Below are positions 1 to 8,800 of a stretch of DNA of 48,956 nt, one piece after another. The notes under the pieces were generated by a model. The model was given only the letters and a program-made list of their open reading frames with translations, ran no database searches and had not been told where the DNA came from. The translations under genes and the position numbers were made by a program. Every line of letters starts with the position of its first letter. The first letter of the stretch is position 1. This DNA comes from an uncultured Hungatella sp. (GTDB lineage: Bacteria > Bacillota > Clostridia > Lachnospirales > Lachnospiraceae): positions 69,292-118,247 of the forward strand of contig CAJTOT010000002.1 in the NCBI GenBank assembly GCA_910577935.1, read 5' to 3'.

Positions 1-1994
1 GCTGCCTGGGAGTTGATGGCCACTCCGCCCATGGTGTGGTGGAGGGAGGCCTTTCTGGGGGAAATACAGATGCCCACAGTGTCATCGGTTTCTATGGCCT
101 CCAGGTCGATGGCTCCGGACAGAACTTCCTTGCCGAAGTCGTCATCTTTCTGGGCCTGGACGTAACCGTTGTAGGTCTCGATGGCGGCGCGGAGAGCTTC
201 CTCGGTGAAAGCGGGAGCGGCGCCGCCGGCGGAGGTTTTAGTGGCCTCGGCCAGTTCTGCCAGGGTGGAGCCGTACCAGATGTGGCCCCCCTCCACAAGA
301 GCGGAGGGAACGGCGCCGAAAGTGGCGGCCTCATCATAGGGAGCGCCCTTGCACACGCCGTTCTCGTCGGCGGGACCTGCGTAGATGATGTAGAAAATGC
401 CGTTTTCCTGCTGCAGGGAGGCCAGGGTCAGAACATCCCTCTCCGCATACTCGTTTACAAACCGGCTGCCGGAGGCATCGATCCAGATCTGCTGGGAGGC
501 ATCCCCCCACAGACCGTCGGTCATGGTTCCTTTTAAGGCGGAGGAGGAGGGCATCATCTGGGAGATCTCCAGGCCTGTGGTGGCGGCGCCTATCTGGGAG
601 GCCATGAGGATGCCGTCTCCGGTGTTGGTTCCCACGTTGGTGGTCAGGGTGTGATCGGACAGGCTGTCTCCCCAGTACCTGTCGTATTCCTTGACCATGG
701 GCGCGTTGGCGCAGTAGCCGCCGCAGGCCAGAATCACGCCCTGGGAGGCATTGATGGTGACGTTGGTGCCGTCAGCCTGCAGTGCCTGGGCCCCGGTGAC
801 CCGCCCTGTGTCGTCTGTGAGCAGGGATACGGCCGCTGTCTCGGTATAGATGTCCACTCCCTGGGCCGCGGCTGCGCTTTTCAGGGAATCGATGAGAGAG
901 ACACCGGCGGGGAAGGGATGGGTTCTGGGCCACATGGCGCCCAGCACGGTGAACAGAGGCGCCCCGGAGCCGCTTTCCACGTCCAGTCCCAGAGTGTTCA
1001 GCCACTGAAAGGTCTCTAAAGAGTTCTCGGTCAGAGTTCTGGCCAGATCGATGTCGGAGGCGATCCATGTCCCGTCGTTGAGCTGCCGGAGACCGCCGGT
1101 GTAGATGTGCCACATATGCAGGGCGACAGAATCGAAACCGGGCATGTCAACCCCGGGAGTTTTTCCGTCGTTGGCTGCATAGAAGCCGGCTATGTCGCTC
1201 TGGAGCCGGACAAGGACTTCCTGCCACTGGGGAAATTCGTCCAGCTTCAGGGATTCGTCCGTCGGGTCCAGGGCCAGATAGGAGTCTAAGGTGTTCTTTT
1301 GGGCTTCCGTGAGTATAGATGTCTCCTGGGCCGCCGTGTCCACCGCGTTGTAGGCGCCGCCGGCCATCATGGTGTTGCCGCCCAGGAAAGAACTCTTCTC
1401 GATGAGGATGACTCTGGAGCCGTTCTGGGCGGCGGTGGCAGCAGAGCTTAAGCCCGCCCCTCCTCCTCCGATCACCAGAACATCCGTGCTCCAGATCTGG
1501 TTGACGCCGGGCTGGGCGCTGTACGCGTTGGCTTTCAGAACGTCCATGTCAAAGCCGGCCTCTTTGGCGGCATTCTCAGCGGCCGTCATGACGGCGCGGC
1601 TGGCAAAGGTGGCGCCTGTGACAGCGTCCAAGGTGGTGGTCTGGTGGTTCACGATCTCATTGGGGATTCTTGAGAGAGCCACGTCGGCAACGCCGGCAGT
1701 CTCGTGATGCTCTGTCACCGCGGCGCCGGTGATGACACCGTCTTTGACGGTCAGTTCCACAGTGACAGGTCCCTGCATGCCCCGGGCGGTGCCGGTAAAT
1801 GTGCCTGAGATTCCGGCGTTGGGCGAGGGCGGCGCGACGGTTTCAGGGGCAGGGGCGCCGTCAGAAGGCTGGGACTGAAGTTCAGCCTGAGAGGATGGGG
1901 TCTGAGCGGTATCGCCGGCACCGGAAGAACAGCCGGCCAGGTTTACAGCCATGGCCAGACAAAGTCCGGCAGAAAAGAATTTTTTCTTCATCAT
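1..1994 (-). CDS. Secreted FMN/FAD-dependent fumarate-reductase-type lipoprotein (C-terminus outside window)
   Basis: Reading leftward from ATG 1994 (GGAGGAG five bases upstream; a second ATG follows at once) the frame stays open to the window edge, giving about 664 residues without a stop. A lipoprotein signal ends at LAGC (Cys22), followed by a Ser/Pro/Ala linker. Next comes an FMN-binding domain with the ApbE flavinylation motif DAVTGAT (residues 123-129, Thr129 the likely attachment site), then a Rossmann FAD motif VLVIGGGGAG near residue 170. RTHPFPAG resembles the substrate-binding region of soluble fumarate reductases, and the visible end has HHTMGG. Such proteins use flavin-borne electrons to reduce fumarate, urocanate or related enoates outside the membrane. 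The acceptor cannot be told from sequence. It is transcribed alone, divergently from the sugar transporter. Confidence 0.9.
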   Translation of the reverse strand, partial: MMKKKFFSAGLCLAMAVNLAGCSSGAGDTAQTPSSQAELQSQPSDGAPAPETVAPPSPNAGISGTFTGTARGMQGPVTVELTVKDGVITGAAVTEHHETAGVADVALSRIPNEIVNHQTTTLDAVTGATFASRAVMTAAENAAKEAGFDMDVLKANAYSAQPGVNQIWSTDVLVIGGGGAGLSSAATAAQNGSRVILIEKSSFLGGNTMMAGGAYNAVDTAAQETSILTEAQKNTLDSYLALDPTDESLKLDEFPQWQEVLVRLQSDIAGFYAANDGKTPGVDMPGFDSVALHMWHIYTGGLRQLNDGTWIASDIDLARTLTENSLETFQWLNTLGLDVESGSGAPLFTVLGAMWPRTHPFPAGVSLIDSLKSAAAAQGVDIYTETAAVSLLTDDTGRVTGAQALQADGTNVTINASQGVILACGGYCANAPMVKEYDRYWGDSLSDHTLTTNVGTNTGDGILMASQIGAATTGLEISQMMPSSSALKGTMTDGLWGDASQQIWIDASGSRFVNEYAERDVLTLASLQQENGIFYIIYAGPADENGVCKGAPYDEAATFGAVPSALVEGGHIWYGSTLAELAEATKTSAGGAAPAFTEEALRAAIETYNGYVQAQKDDDFGKEVLSGAIDLEAIETDDTVGICISPRKASLHHTMGGVAINSQA

Positions 1995-2063
1995 ATTCTC
2001 CTCCGTTTATGTTCGCGGACCGTGAGACCGGCGCTGGCGCCGGACCCATGCCGCGGGATTAAC

Positions 2064-2102
2064 ATGATGCCGGAGTCAGAATACCTTTGCCCCCAACATC
2101 AT
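2064..2102. repeat. Inverted-repeat element, short copy
   Basis: The block opens with ATGATGCCGG and closes with CCCCCAACATCAT, so its ends are inverted repeats (ATGATG/CATCAT). The right arm ACCTTTGCCCCCAACATCAT closely matches the right arm of the longer element at 13510-13598. The left arm diverges inside. It lies in the predicted leader of the reductase gene. Confidence 0.6.
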
Positions 2103-2116
2103 CTTGACATAAGCTT

Positions 2117-2145
2117 ATTATAGTGGACGAGGCGGCGGGGGTCAA
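2117..2145 (-). promoter_or_regulatory. Promoter of the flavoprotein reductase gene
   Basis: On the minus strand, TTGACC (2145-2140) and a perfect TATAAT (2122-2117) are separated by 17 bases. Transcription would start near 2110, so the inverted-repeat element at 2064-2102 would sit at the 5' end of the leader. Confidence 0.7.
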
Positions 2146-2450
2146 GGAAAAACAGGCCTTTAGCGCAGAATTCCAGATGGCAGAGTCTAAAAATATGACA
2201 TTAATTACATAAAAAATGCATTGAAATAAAAAGATAGATAAAAAACAGGTCAAATATTTATATATTTATGACAAAAATACGAAAAATATAAAAATAAATA
2301 GTGCAAAATTTATAATTATATGTTATGATAATTATGTAATAAAAATATTTATTCCACAAATCCACGATAAATATGGCGATGTAAAGTATTATATTACAAA
2401 AATATTGTAATATTAAGAAGGAAAACACAAATAAAAAAGGAGAGGACATC
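2146..2450. promoter_or_regulatory. AT-rich divergent intergenic region
   Basis: This stretch is strikingly A+T-rich against the GC-rich genes on both sides, with many ATAAATAT-like runs and no convincing ORF. It must hold the promoter of the sugar transporter operon starting at 2451, but several TATAAT-like hexamers compete and no single -35/-10 pair stands out. The ribosome site AAAGGAGAGG lies just before ATG 2451. Confidence 0.5.
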
Positions 2451-3497
2451 ATGAAAAAACGTATTTCACTGTTGCTGGCGGCGGCTTTACTGGCAGGTGC
2501 TCTGAGCGGATGCGGGGGCGGAGAATCTTCTTCCGGCGGAGGGACGGCGGCGGGAGCAGCAGGAGGCGGGGCGGCCGCGGCGGCAGGCGCAGACTCGGAG
2601 GCGGCGAAGACGGAGAATCCGGGAGACAGGGTCACCATCAAGTTTGTCAATGGATTTACAGGCGGAGACGGCGGCTTTATGACCAAGATCGTGGATGGGT
2701 TCAACGAGTCCCAGTCCCGGTATTTTGTAGATCAGCTTATCACCGATGACCACTATACCAAGTTTAAGTCAGACAAGTTTGATCTGGTTATCATGCACGC
2801 TGACTGGTTGAGCACCTATATTCCCGACGGGCTGCTCCGCCCTGTGGATGACCTGTATGAGAAGGCGGGTTTGAGCATCGACGACTGGGCGGAAGTTACC
2901 AAGAGCTATGTCCGGATGGACGGACAGTTGTGGGCATTTCCCCTGGATAACTTCGGGTATGTGATGTTTTATAATAAGAAGTATGTGGACACCCCTCCTT
3001 CCAACTATGAAGAGCTGAAGGCTTTGTCAGAAAAGCTGGATTCGGCCAACACCAACGTGTGGGCCGTGGGCATGCCTCTGGCAGGCGAGACCCAGTGGAC
3101 CCTTATGAGCCTTCTGGCGCAGTACGACTACGATTATATGGGAGACGGATATGTGGACTTCAACAGTCCCGAGGCGGCCGATATTCTCATGAACGTGCAC
3201 AAGTGGATCTACGAAGACGGGATCAGCCCGGCCAATCTGGGTGTTGACGACCACTGCAACCTGTTCATAACCACTGCGGATGCCAACACCATGCAGATGG
3301 CCCTCTCCCTCACAGGCCCGTGGGATTACAGCAACTTCGCGGCGGTTCTGGGTGATGACCTGGGCATCGCTCCGGTTCCCGTGTTCGGCAGCCATCAGGC
3401 GGTCAACGGCTCCGGCCACAACTTCGCTGTATCCGCGGCATGTGAAGATCAGGCGGTTCTGGACGGCATTGCCGAGTTTATGAAGTCTGTGAAATGA
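2451..3497 (+). CDS. Sugar ABC transporter substrate-binding lipoprotein, apparently C-terminally truncated
   Basis: A 348-residue family 1 (CUT1) extracellular solute-binding protein. The lipobox is LSGC (Cys21), followed by a Gly/Ser/Ala linker to about residue 55. The body has the usual features, including ALTGPWDYSNF-like sequence (here SLTGPWDYSNF) and GSGHNFAVSAA before the C-terminal helices. It should deliver an oligosaccharide to the two permeases encoded next. Relatives are usually about 420-440 residues, and this one stops at FMKSVK. Downstream in the +1 frame (about 3574-3720) the DNA encodes FTGNTPPAQ and DRFRPY, which look like the missing C-terminal part. I therefore suspect a frameshift or small rearrangement. 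No ATPase gene is nearby, as is common when a shared MsmK/UgpC-type ATPase serves several CUT1 systems. Confidence 0.8.
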   Translation: MKKRISLLLAAALLAGALSGCGGGESSSGGGTAAGAAGGGAAAAAGADSEAAKTENPGDRVTIKFVNGFTGGDGGFMTKIVDGFNESQSRYFVDQLITDDHYTKFKSDKFDLVIMHADWLSTYIPDGLLRPVDDLYEKAGLSIDDWAEVTKSYVRMDGQLWAFPLDNFGYVMFYNKKYVDTPPSNYEELKALSEKLDSANTNVWAVGMPLAGETQWTLMSLLAQYDYDYMGDGYVDFNSPEAADILMNVHKWIYEDGISPANLGVDDHCNLFITTADANTMQMALSLTGPWDYSNFAAVLGDDLGIAPVPVFGSHQAVNGSGHNFAVSAACEDQAVLDGIAEFMKSVK

Positions 3498-3730
3498 AGG
3501 GGCAGGGTAAGTCCGCGCGCCCTATGGGCTGTGCGGGCTTTGCCGTTCACTGGCGCCGTGCAGAGGCTCTCTGTTTACGGGGAATACACCGCCAGCCCAG
3601 GGCACTCACCGACGAGATGGGGAAATGGATCGGATTTGCGACCGGTTCCGTCCGTATTCCTGTTACCAGGACCGGCAGTCCAAAAAGAGAATCATACAGT
3701 TTACACAGGCAAATCAAACGGAGGGATCTT
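3498..3730 (+). pseudogene. Possible displaced C-terminal remnant of the binding protein
   Basis: Between the stop at 3497 and the permease start, the frame at 3511-3742 reads through FTGNTPPAQ, DGEMDRI, CDRFRPYSCY and KKRIIQFTQ. This resembles the conserved TGNTPP turn and final helices of CUT1 binding proteins, but in a different frame from the upstream gene and with a TAA at 3508-3510. It may instead be non-coding spacer. A comparison with intact homologues would decide. Confidence 0.35.
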
Positions 3731-4621
3731 GTGAAAGTTAAGAAGAGTACGGCATTTGCGTTTGTAGTTCCATTTCTGGTCTTTTTCGCGGCATTTTGGG
3801 TAATGCCTTTTGTTTATGGACTGTATATCAGCCTGCACAAATACAGCTTTGCCGTGGGCAGACAGGAATTTGCAGGCCTGAAGAATTACGCCAGAATCCT
3901 GGTGGGTGATTCCATCCACAAGGAAGCCTTCTGCCTGGGCATGGGCAACACCATCAAGTTCGTCATCTGCACGGTGCCCATTCTGGTGCTGGGAAGTCTG
4001 GCGCTGGCGCTGATTGTCAACGAACTTCCGGAGAAAATTAAAAAATATTACCGCGCCATCTATTTTGCTTCCTATTCCGTGTCCGTAACCGCGGTTGCCT
4101 CCACCTTCGTGTGGCTGATGAAGGGAAACGGCGGGTATCTGAACAACCTGATGATCAAGATGGGTCTCATCGACAGCCCCATATACTGGCTGGAGAAGGA
4201 GCCGTTTGTGTGGATCACCCTGACGGTGGCCACCATCTGGTGGACGGTGGGCTACAACATGATGCTCTACATCAGCGCTCTCAACGAGATTGACGAGCAG
4301 ATGTACGAGGCGGCAAGAGTGGACGGCGGGGGATACTGGAAGACCCTGATTTACATCACCCTGCCGAACATCAAATCCACCTTTTATTTTATCCTGATGA
4401 CTACGGTGATCGCCTCCTTCAACGTCTACGGACAGACAAGGCTGATTACCCAGGGCGGACCTGGAGAGTCCACCAAATCCGTCATCATGGTGATCAATTC
4501 CACCATATTGACCAACAACAATCTGGGAATAGGAACCGCCATGGCGATTCTCATGGGATTGGTGATACTTTTGTGTACCCTGGGGCAGAACTGGCTTACA
4601 AGAGAGCGGGAAAATCTATAG
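3731..4621 (+). CDS. Sugar ABC transporter permease, MalF/UgpA type
   Basis: An integral membrane subunit of about 296 residues with an N-terminal TM segment (AFAFVVPFLVFFAAFWVMP), a periplasmic loop and five further TM segments. The EAA loop is present (EQMYEAARVDGGGYWKTLIYITLP) and is the contact for the cytoplasmic ATPase. A GTG start at 3731 is chosen because GGAGGG lies just upstream and it gives the family's usual length. The frame extends back to 3494, but that extension is not permease-like. It pairs with the MalG-type permease 12 bases downstream. The substrate is probably an oligosaccharide released or used by the GH2 enzyme of the same operon. Confidence 0.92.
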   Translation: MKVKKSTAFAFVVPFLVFFAAFWVMPFVYGLYISLHKYSFAVGRQEFAGLKNYARILVGDSIHKEAFCLGMGNTIKFVICTVPILVLGSLALALIVNELPEKIKKYYRAIYFASYSVSVTAVASTFVWLMKGNGGYLNNLMIKMGLIDSPIYWLEKEPFVWITLTVATIWWTVGYNMMLYISALNEIDEQMYEAARVDGGGYWKTLIYITLPNIKSTFYFILMTTVIASFNVYGQTRLITQGGPGESTKSVIMVINSTILTNNNLGIGTAMAILMGLVILLCTLGQNWLTRERENL

Positions 4622-4633
4622 GAGGACGAGGAC

Positions 4634-5467
4634 ATGATGAGTAAAAAGAGACTGAGCACTGTCATATTGGTTTTTGCGGCGTCCGTGATCGCCTACCTGT
4701 TTCTGCTTCCCTTTATCTTTATGGTGTTCACCAGTTTTAAGGAGCTGGAGGACTCTCTCACGGCCACATCCCTGTTTCCCAAGCGCTGGACCCTTCAGAA
4801 CTATGGGGAGCTGTTTCAGAACACCAACAGTTCCCCGGTTGTGCGGTGGCTGGCCAACACCATCCTGGTGACGGTGACAGGCACGGCTCTGAGACTGACC
4901 GTCAGCACCACCGCCGCCTACGCTCTCTCCCGTCTGGATGTGCCGGGAAAGAAACTGATTGTCGGCGGTCTGGTGTGGGGCATGGCTATCCCGGAGATCG
5001 TCACCCTGTTCCCTCTGTTCTATATCTTTAAACAGATCGGGATGATCAACACCTACTGGCCGCTGATCCTGCCTTCAGGCTCCGGCGTCATGGTGATCTA
5101 CTATATCTATACGTTTTTGCAGGACTTCCCCATGGAACTGGAGGAGGCGGCGTACTTGGACGGGGCGTCCATTATGAAGATTCTGCGCTACATTGTCCTG
5201 CCCTCCATACGTCCGGTGCTGGTGACCCAGGGCTTTATCACCTTCCTGGGGCTGTACAACAACTTTCTGTGGTCGTCTTTGGTGGTGAACCAGACGAAGA
5301 TGCAGACGGTGACCCTGGGACTTGCCACCCTGACTCTGGGAGAAAACGACAACCGGCCGGGGCTGATGATGGCGGCCACCACCGTGGCGGTTCTGCCTGT
5401 TTTGACGGTCTTTATGTTTGCCAACAAATATATTGTGAGAGGATTTACCCGTTCGGGAATCAAGTAA
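4634..5467 (+). CDS. Sugar ABC transporter permease, MalG/UgpE type
   Basis: A 277-residue second membrane subunit of the CUT1 importer. TM1 is VILVFAASVIAYLFLLPFIF, then come the typical FTSFKE segment and the EAA motif ELEEAAYLDGASIMKILRYI, and it ends with NKYIVRGFTRSGIK, the usual C-terminus of MalG-like permeases. GGAGG at 4621-4625 overlaps the previous stop and is spaced eight bases from ATG 4634, indicating coupling within the operon. It forms a heterodimer with the protein encoded at 3731-4621. Confidence 0.93.
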   Translation: MMSKKRLSTVILVFAASVIAYLFLLPFIFMVFTSFKELEDSLTATSLFPKRWTLQNYGELFQNTNSSPVVRWLANTILVTVTGTALRLTVSTTAAYALSRLDVPGKKLIVGGLVWGMAIPEIVTLFPLFYIFKQIGMINTYWPLILPSGSGVMVIYYIYTFLQDFPMELEEAAYLDGASIMKILRYIVLPSIRPVLVTQGFITFLGLYNNFLWSSLVVNQTKMQTVTLGLATLTLGENDNRPGLMMAATTVAVLPVLTVFMFANKYIVRGFTRSGIK

Positions 5468-5486
5468 TCAACTGAGGAGGATGGAG

Positions 5487-7244
5487 ATGAGAAATGAGTA
5501 TCCTCGTCCAGAATTTGAAAGACAGCTGTGGATGAGTCTAAACGGAACATGGAATTTTTATGAAGGAGAAGAGACAATACCTTCCCGGATTCAGGTGCCC
5601 TATGCGTGCCAGTCCCAACTAAGCGGGATAGGAAGAAGAATTAAAGAGGATTACGTGGCATATGAGCGGTCCTTCGCAGTTCCGGAGGCGTGGAGGGGAA
5701 AAGAGATTCTGATTAATTTCGGAGCAGTGGATTATCGGTGCCGCGTCTTTGTGAACCGGCATTTTGTGGGAGAGCATGTGGGAGGGCAGACTCCTTTCTC
5801 CTGGAATATCACTCCCTGCCTGAACTGGCAGGAGGAACAGATTCGGGTGGAAGTGTGGGACCCGCTGGCGGATGAGACGATCCCGCGGGGAAAACAGTAC
5901 TGGAAAGAAAAATCGGAGTTTATCTGGTACACTCCCAGCACGGGAATCTGGCAGAGCGTGTGGCTGGAGCCTGTGAGCAGGACCCGCTTCGAGAGAATCT
6001 GGTTTACCCCGGATATCGATGAGGGGACGGTGACTGTGGACTTTGTGCTGGCAGAGGGAAGCAGGCCGGCCTGCCAGGCGGAATTCCATATCTCCCTGGA
6101 GGGACAGACGGTTTACCGTGGAACCATGGAGTGCGGGGGCCTGCGGAATACTGTCACCATCGACGTGTTTCAGAAAAAGGCCCTGGCGGGGGCTTTCCAT
6201 TTTACGGGAAATTACTGGTCGCCGGAGAATCCTGTGCTCTACCAGGTGGCTGCCGGCCTGGCGGGGGAGGAGGAAATCTTCGACACGGTACAGACCTACT
6301 TCGGCATGCGGAAGATCCACATCGAAAACGGGCGGCTTTACCTGAACAACCAGCCGTACTATCAGAAGCTGGTTCTGGACCAGGGGTACTGGAAGGACAG
6401 CCTGGTCACGGCCCCTTCCGATGATGCGTATGTCCGGGATATCCAGATGGCCAAGGCCATGGGCTTTAACGGGTGCAGAAAGCATGAGAAGGTGGAGGAC
6501 CCCAGATTCTTATACTGGGCCGACAAGCTGGGATTTCTGGTGTGGGAGGCCATGGCCAGCTTCTGGTTCTACACCCCGGAAGGCGCGGCGGCTTTTGTGA
6601 AGGAATGGATAGACGTGATTCGCAGAGATTACAACCATCCCTCCATCGTGGTGTGGGGGATGCTCAACGAGAGCTGGGGAGTCCAGCGGATCTACAGCAA
6701 CCCGCAGCAGCAGAGTTTCGCCAAATCTCTCTACTATCTGGCCCGCAGCCTTGACGCCACCAGGCTGGTGATCTCCAACGACGGCTGGGAGGCGGTGGAC
6801 ACAGACATCTGCGCCGTCCACAGCTATAAGCACGGGGAGAAAGACGACGTGAGACAGCAGGAGCTGTTCCGGGAGGGCCTGAAATCCGTGTCCGGTCTGG
6901 CGAGGATCGTGGAAAAACTGCCCTTCGCCAAGGGCTTCGAATATGAGGGCCAGCCGGTGGCGCTCACGGAGTTCGGCGGAATCTCCGTGGACTGCAGCGG
7001 ACAGGGAGACGCCTCGGAGGAGGGACAGGGAGAAAACTGGGGATACACAAGGGTTGAGGCAGAAGGGTTTCTTGAGGAGTACGAGCGGGTCATGGACGCC
7101 ATCTATGATTCGGATCTGATCCAGGGGTACTGTTACACTCAGCTCACGGATGTGGAGCAGGAGACAAACGGGCTGCTGGACTGTGACCACAAGTACAAAT
7201 TCGACCCTGAACAGATAAAACGCATCAACAATAAAAATTGCTGA
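5487..7244 (+). CDS. Glycoside hydrolase family 2 enzyme (beta-galactosidase/beta-glucuronidase-like)
   Basis: An intracellular GH2 glycosidase of about 585 residues with no signal peptide. The order is sugar-binding jelly-roll (residues ~5-170, with WNFYEG and QVPYACQSQLSG), immunoglobulin-like domain, then TIM barrel. The acid/base Glu is in MLNESWG (about residue 395) and the nucleophile Glu in LTEFGG (about 495). The first ATG, at 5481, abuts GGAGG (5476-5480) with no gap, so the ATG at 5487 with six-base spacing is the likelier start. It is short beside LacZ and closer to the compact GH2 proteins annotated as sugar-binding domain-containing. Its substrate (galactoside, glucuronide or mannoside) is not settled. 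It is the last gene of the transporter operon and presumably hydrolyses the imported sugar. Its end overlaps that of the opposing regulator by 20 bases. Confidence 0.88.
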   Translation: MRNEYPRPEFERQLWMSLNGTWNFYEGEETIPSRIQVPYACQSQLSGIGRRIKEDYVAYERSFAVPEAWRGKEILINFGAVDYRCRVFVNRHFVGEHVGGQTPFSWNITPCLNWQEEQIRVEVWDPLADETIPRGKQYWKEKSEFIWYTPSTGIWQSVWLEPVSRTRFERIWFTPDIDEGTVTVDFVLAEGSRPACQAEFHISLEGQTVYRGTMECGGLRNTVTIDVFQKKALAGAFHFTGNYWSPENPVLYQVAAGLAGEEEIFDTVQTYFGMRKIHIENGRLYLNNQPYYQKLVLDQGYWKDSLVTAPSDDAYVRDIQMAKAMGFNGCRKHEKVEDPRFLYWADKLGFLVWEAMASFWFYTPEGAAAFVKEWIDVIRRDYNHPSIVVWGMLNESWGVQRIYSNPQQQSFAKSLYYLARSLDATRLVISNDGWEAVDTDICAVHSYKHGEKDDVRQQELFREGLKSVSGLARIVEKLPFAKGFEYEGQPVALTEFGGISVDCSGQGDASEEGQGENWGYTRVEAEGFLEEYERVMDAIYDSDLIQGYCYTQLTDVEQETNGLLDCDHKYKFDPEQIKRINNKNC

Positions 7245-8706
7245 CGCCGTACATAGAGAGAATCCGGTTTTCCGAAGCCGGATCTTCTCTCAGGCGGCTG
7301 AAGACTTTGGCCAGGGCGGTCAGCTGTCTCTGGGTGAGTGAGGCGGGCGCCATCACCTTGGAGGCCAGTTCCCTGTACTGCTGTTCCCGCATATAGAGGC
7401 GCGCGGGAAGTTCCTGTTCTATATCTTCAAACTCGTACCGGCACATGGAGGCGCGGGGCAGATTTTCCTCAAGGAAATCCGCGAACACATTTTTCAGGCA
7501 GAGATCGAAATCAGGGATGGAGTTCAGCTCGTCGGTCCAGAGATAGTCGTCGACCTGATTGAAGATATCCGGTTCAGGGTCATAATCAGGGTCCTGGCCG
7601 CCGGCGGGTATGGCCAGGGGAAAGTCCGGCAGGTACGACAGCAGTTCCTGGCTGTCGGAGAAAGGCGCCGTCAGGCCGAACATCTTGTAGACCCAGGGCT
7701 CAAACAGAACAAATGCCATATAGGCGGATTTGTCCTCTGTTAGATAATAACCGATCTGAATCTCCTGTTCATGGTCCTTTTGAAAAAAGGAGAATTCCGC
7801 CACGGAGGGGAGAAACCTGAGGAGGCTTTCTGCCTTGGGGGCGTCGGAGGTTTGAAGCAGGTCATTGACCAGCAGGTCCTTATAGGGACTGGCGGCTTCT
7901 ATGCAGAGGCTGATAAAGGCGGCCTTCTCCTCCAGCTGGCCGGGAAGGCACCGGTCCGCGGCTTCGCGGATCGCTTTCAGTATTTTGCGCACATCTATGA
8001 CAGGGAAATTCTCCCCGTCGGGAATCAGGTCAGCAACCTGTACAGTCAGTTTGGCGGCGATCTTTTCAATATTTTCTTTTTTCATTCCCCGGAGTTTTGC
8101 AGGGTCTTTCTTTGCCAGGGAGATAGTCTGGCGGGAGAGGCCCGTTCTGTCTGCCAGCTCATTCACATTGATATCCCGCAATTTCATGTATTGATCCAGG
8201 CGATTGCAGGAGCAGGGGGCGGGGGAGGGCATGGGACCGGCGGAATGCGGGGCCGGAAAGGCGCTGCTTATATGGTGGGCGGCGTAGGAGAGGGCGACGC
8301 CGTTGCATGTGGCCAGTATACACCGGAGAGCCGTCTGATAAGCCGGGGTGAAGTCTTCCATGGCGAGGAGGGATATGACGGCGTCTGCCTTTTTTGCCAG
8401 GGGCTGAGGCGGCAGAGTGTTCAGCTGGTCCATGATGATTCCGACGGTTTTTGAAAATGCGCCGCACTGTCTTGCGGCCTCTGACGGTTCCCGGTCCGGG
8501 CCGATGTCCGCCGTGCCTACATGGAGGGCAGATGCCAGGGCGGGAAGATGGGATTCCAGGGGACCGTAGTTGCAGGCATCACAGACAATCTGCCTGGTGA
8601 GGCCTGCCTTTTGGGCCAGGTCTTCCTGGGTGATGTTCCGCTGCAGTCTCCAGCATTCCAGGGCTGTGGCGGGATTTTTCTTTTTCTTGGGCTTTCCGGT
8701 TTTCAT
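7225..8706 (-). CDS. Transcriptional regulator with two XRE-type helix-turn-helix domains
   Basis: A 493-residue cytoplasmic protein. The first HTH lies at about residues 15-60 (NITQEDLAQKAGLTRQIV) and a second, similar one at about 165-215 (INVNELADRTGLSRQTISLAK, preceded by a Cys/Pro-rich linker). The long C-terminal half (from about 225) matches no domain I recognise. It carries a basic N-terminus (KTGKPKKKKN). The ATG at 8706 has its GGAGG 16 bases away, unusually far, but no alternative start lies nearer in frame. It converges with the GH2 gene. Its targets are unknown; the palindrome at 8801-8824 upstream of it is a possible autoregulatory site, though it may belong to a repeat. Confidence 0.75.
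   Translation of the reverse strand: MKTGKPKKKKNPATALECWRLQRNITQEDLAQKAGLTRQIVCDACNYGPLESHLPALASALHVGTADIGPDREPSEAARQCGAFSKTVGIIMDQLNTLPPQPLAKKADAVISLLAMEDFTPAYQTALRCILATCNGVALSYAAHHISSAFPAPHSAGPMPSPAPCSCNRLDQYMKLRDINVNELADRTGLSRQTISLAKKDPAKLRGMKKENIEKIAAKLTVQVADLIPDGENFPVIDVRKILKAIREAADRCLPGQLEEKAAFISLCIEAASPYKDLLVNDLLQTSDAPKAESLLRFLPSVAEFSFFQKDHEQEIQIGYYLTEDKSAYMAFVLFEPWVYKMFGLTAPFSDSQELLSYLPDFPLAIPAGGQDPDYDPEPDIFNQVDDYLWTDELNSIPDFDLCLKNVFADFLEENLPRASMCRYEFEDIEQELPARLYMREQQYRELASKVMAPASLTQRQLTALAKVFSRLREDPASENRILSMYGVSNFYC
7254..7289. terminator. Hairpin at the convergent GH2/regulator ends
   Basis: GAGAGAATCCGG and CCGGATCTTCTCTC form a long stem with a two-base bulge around the loop TTTTCCGAAG, just after the GH2 stop and inside the 3' end of the opposing gene. 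There is no clear T-tract, so termination activity is uncertain. Confidence 0.35.
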
Positions 8707-8800
8707 GGGCTTTGGGGTAAGGCCTCCTTTCGCGTGATGGTTTTATGGTATCACAACCTTCTTTTGAAAGCAATACGGGAGACGGAGAAATCCTCCTTCT

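Noticed and set aside
36..1707. Several plus-strand frames opposite the reductase gene
   Set aside because: Their products are low-complexity Gly/Ala/Arg sequences mirroring the minus-strand flavoprotein, and none has a ribosome site.
3494..3730. N-terminal extension of the MalF-type permease back to 3494
   Set aside because: The extension is Arg-rich and not membrane- or permease-like; GTG 3731 with GGAGGG gives the normal family length.
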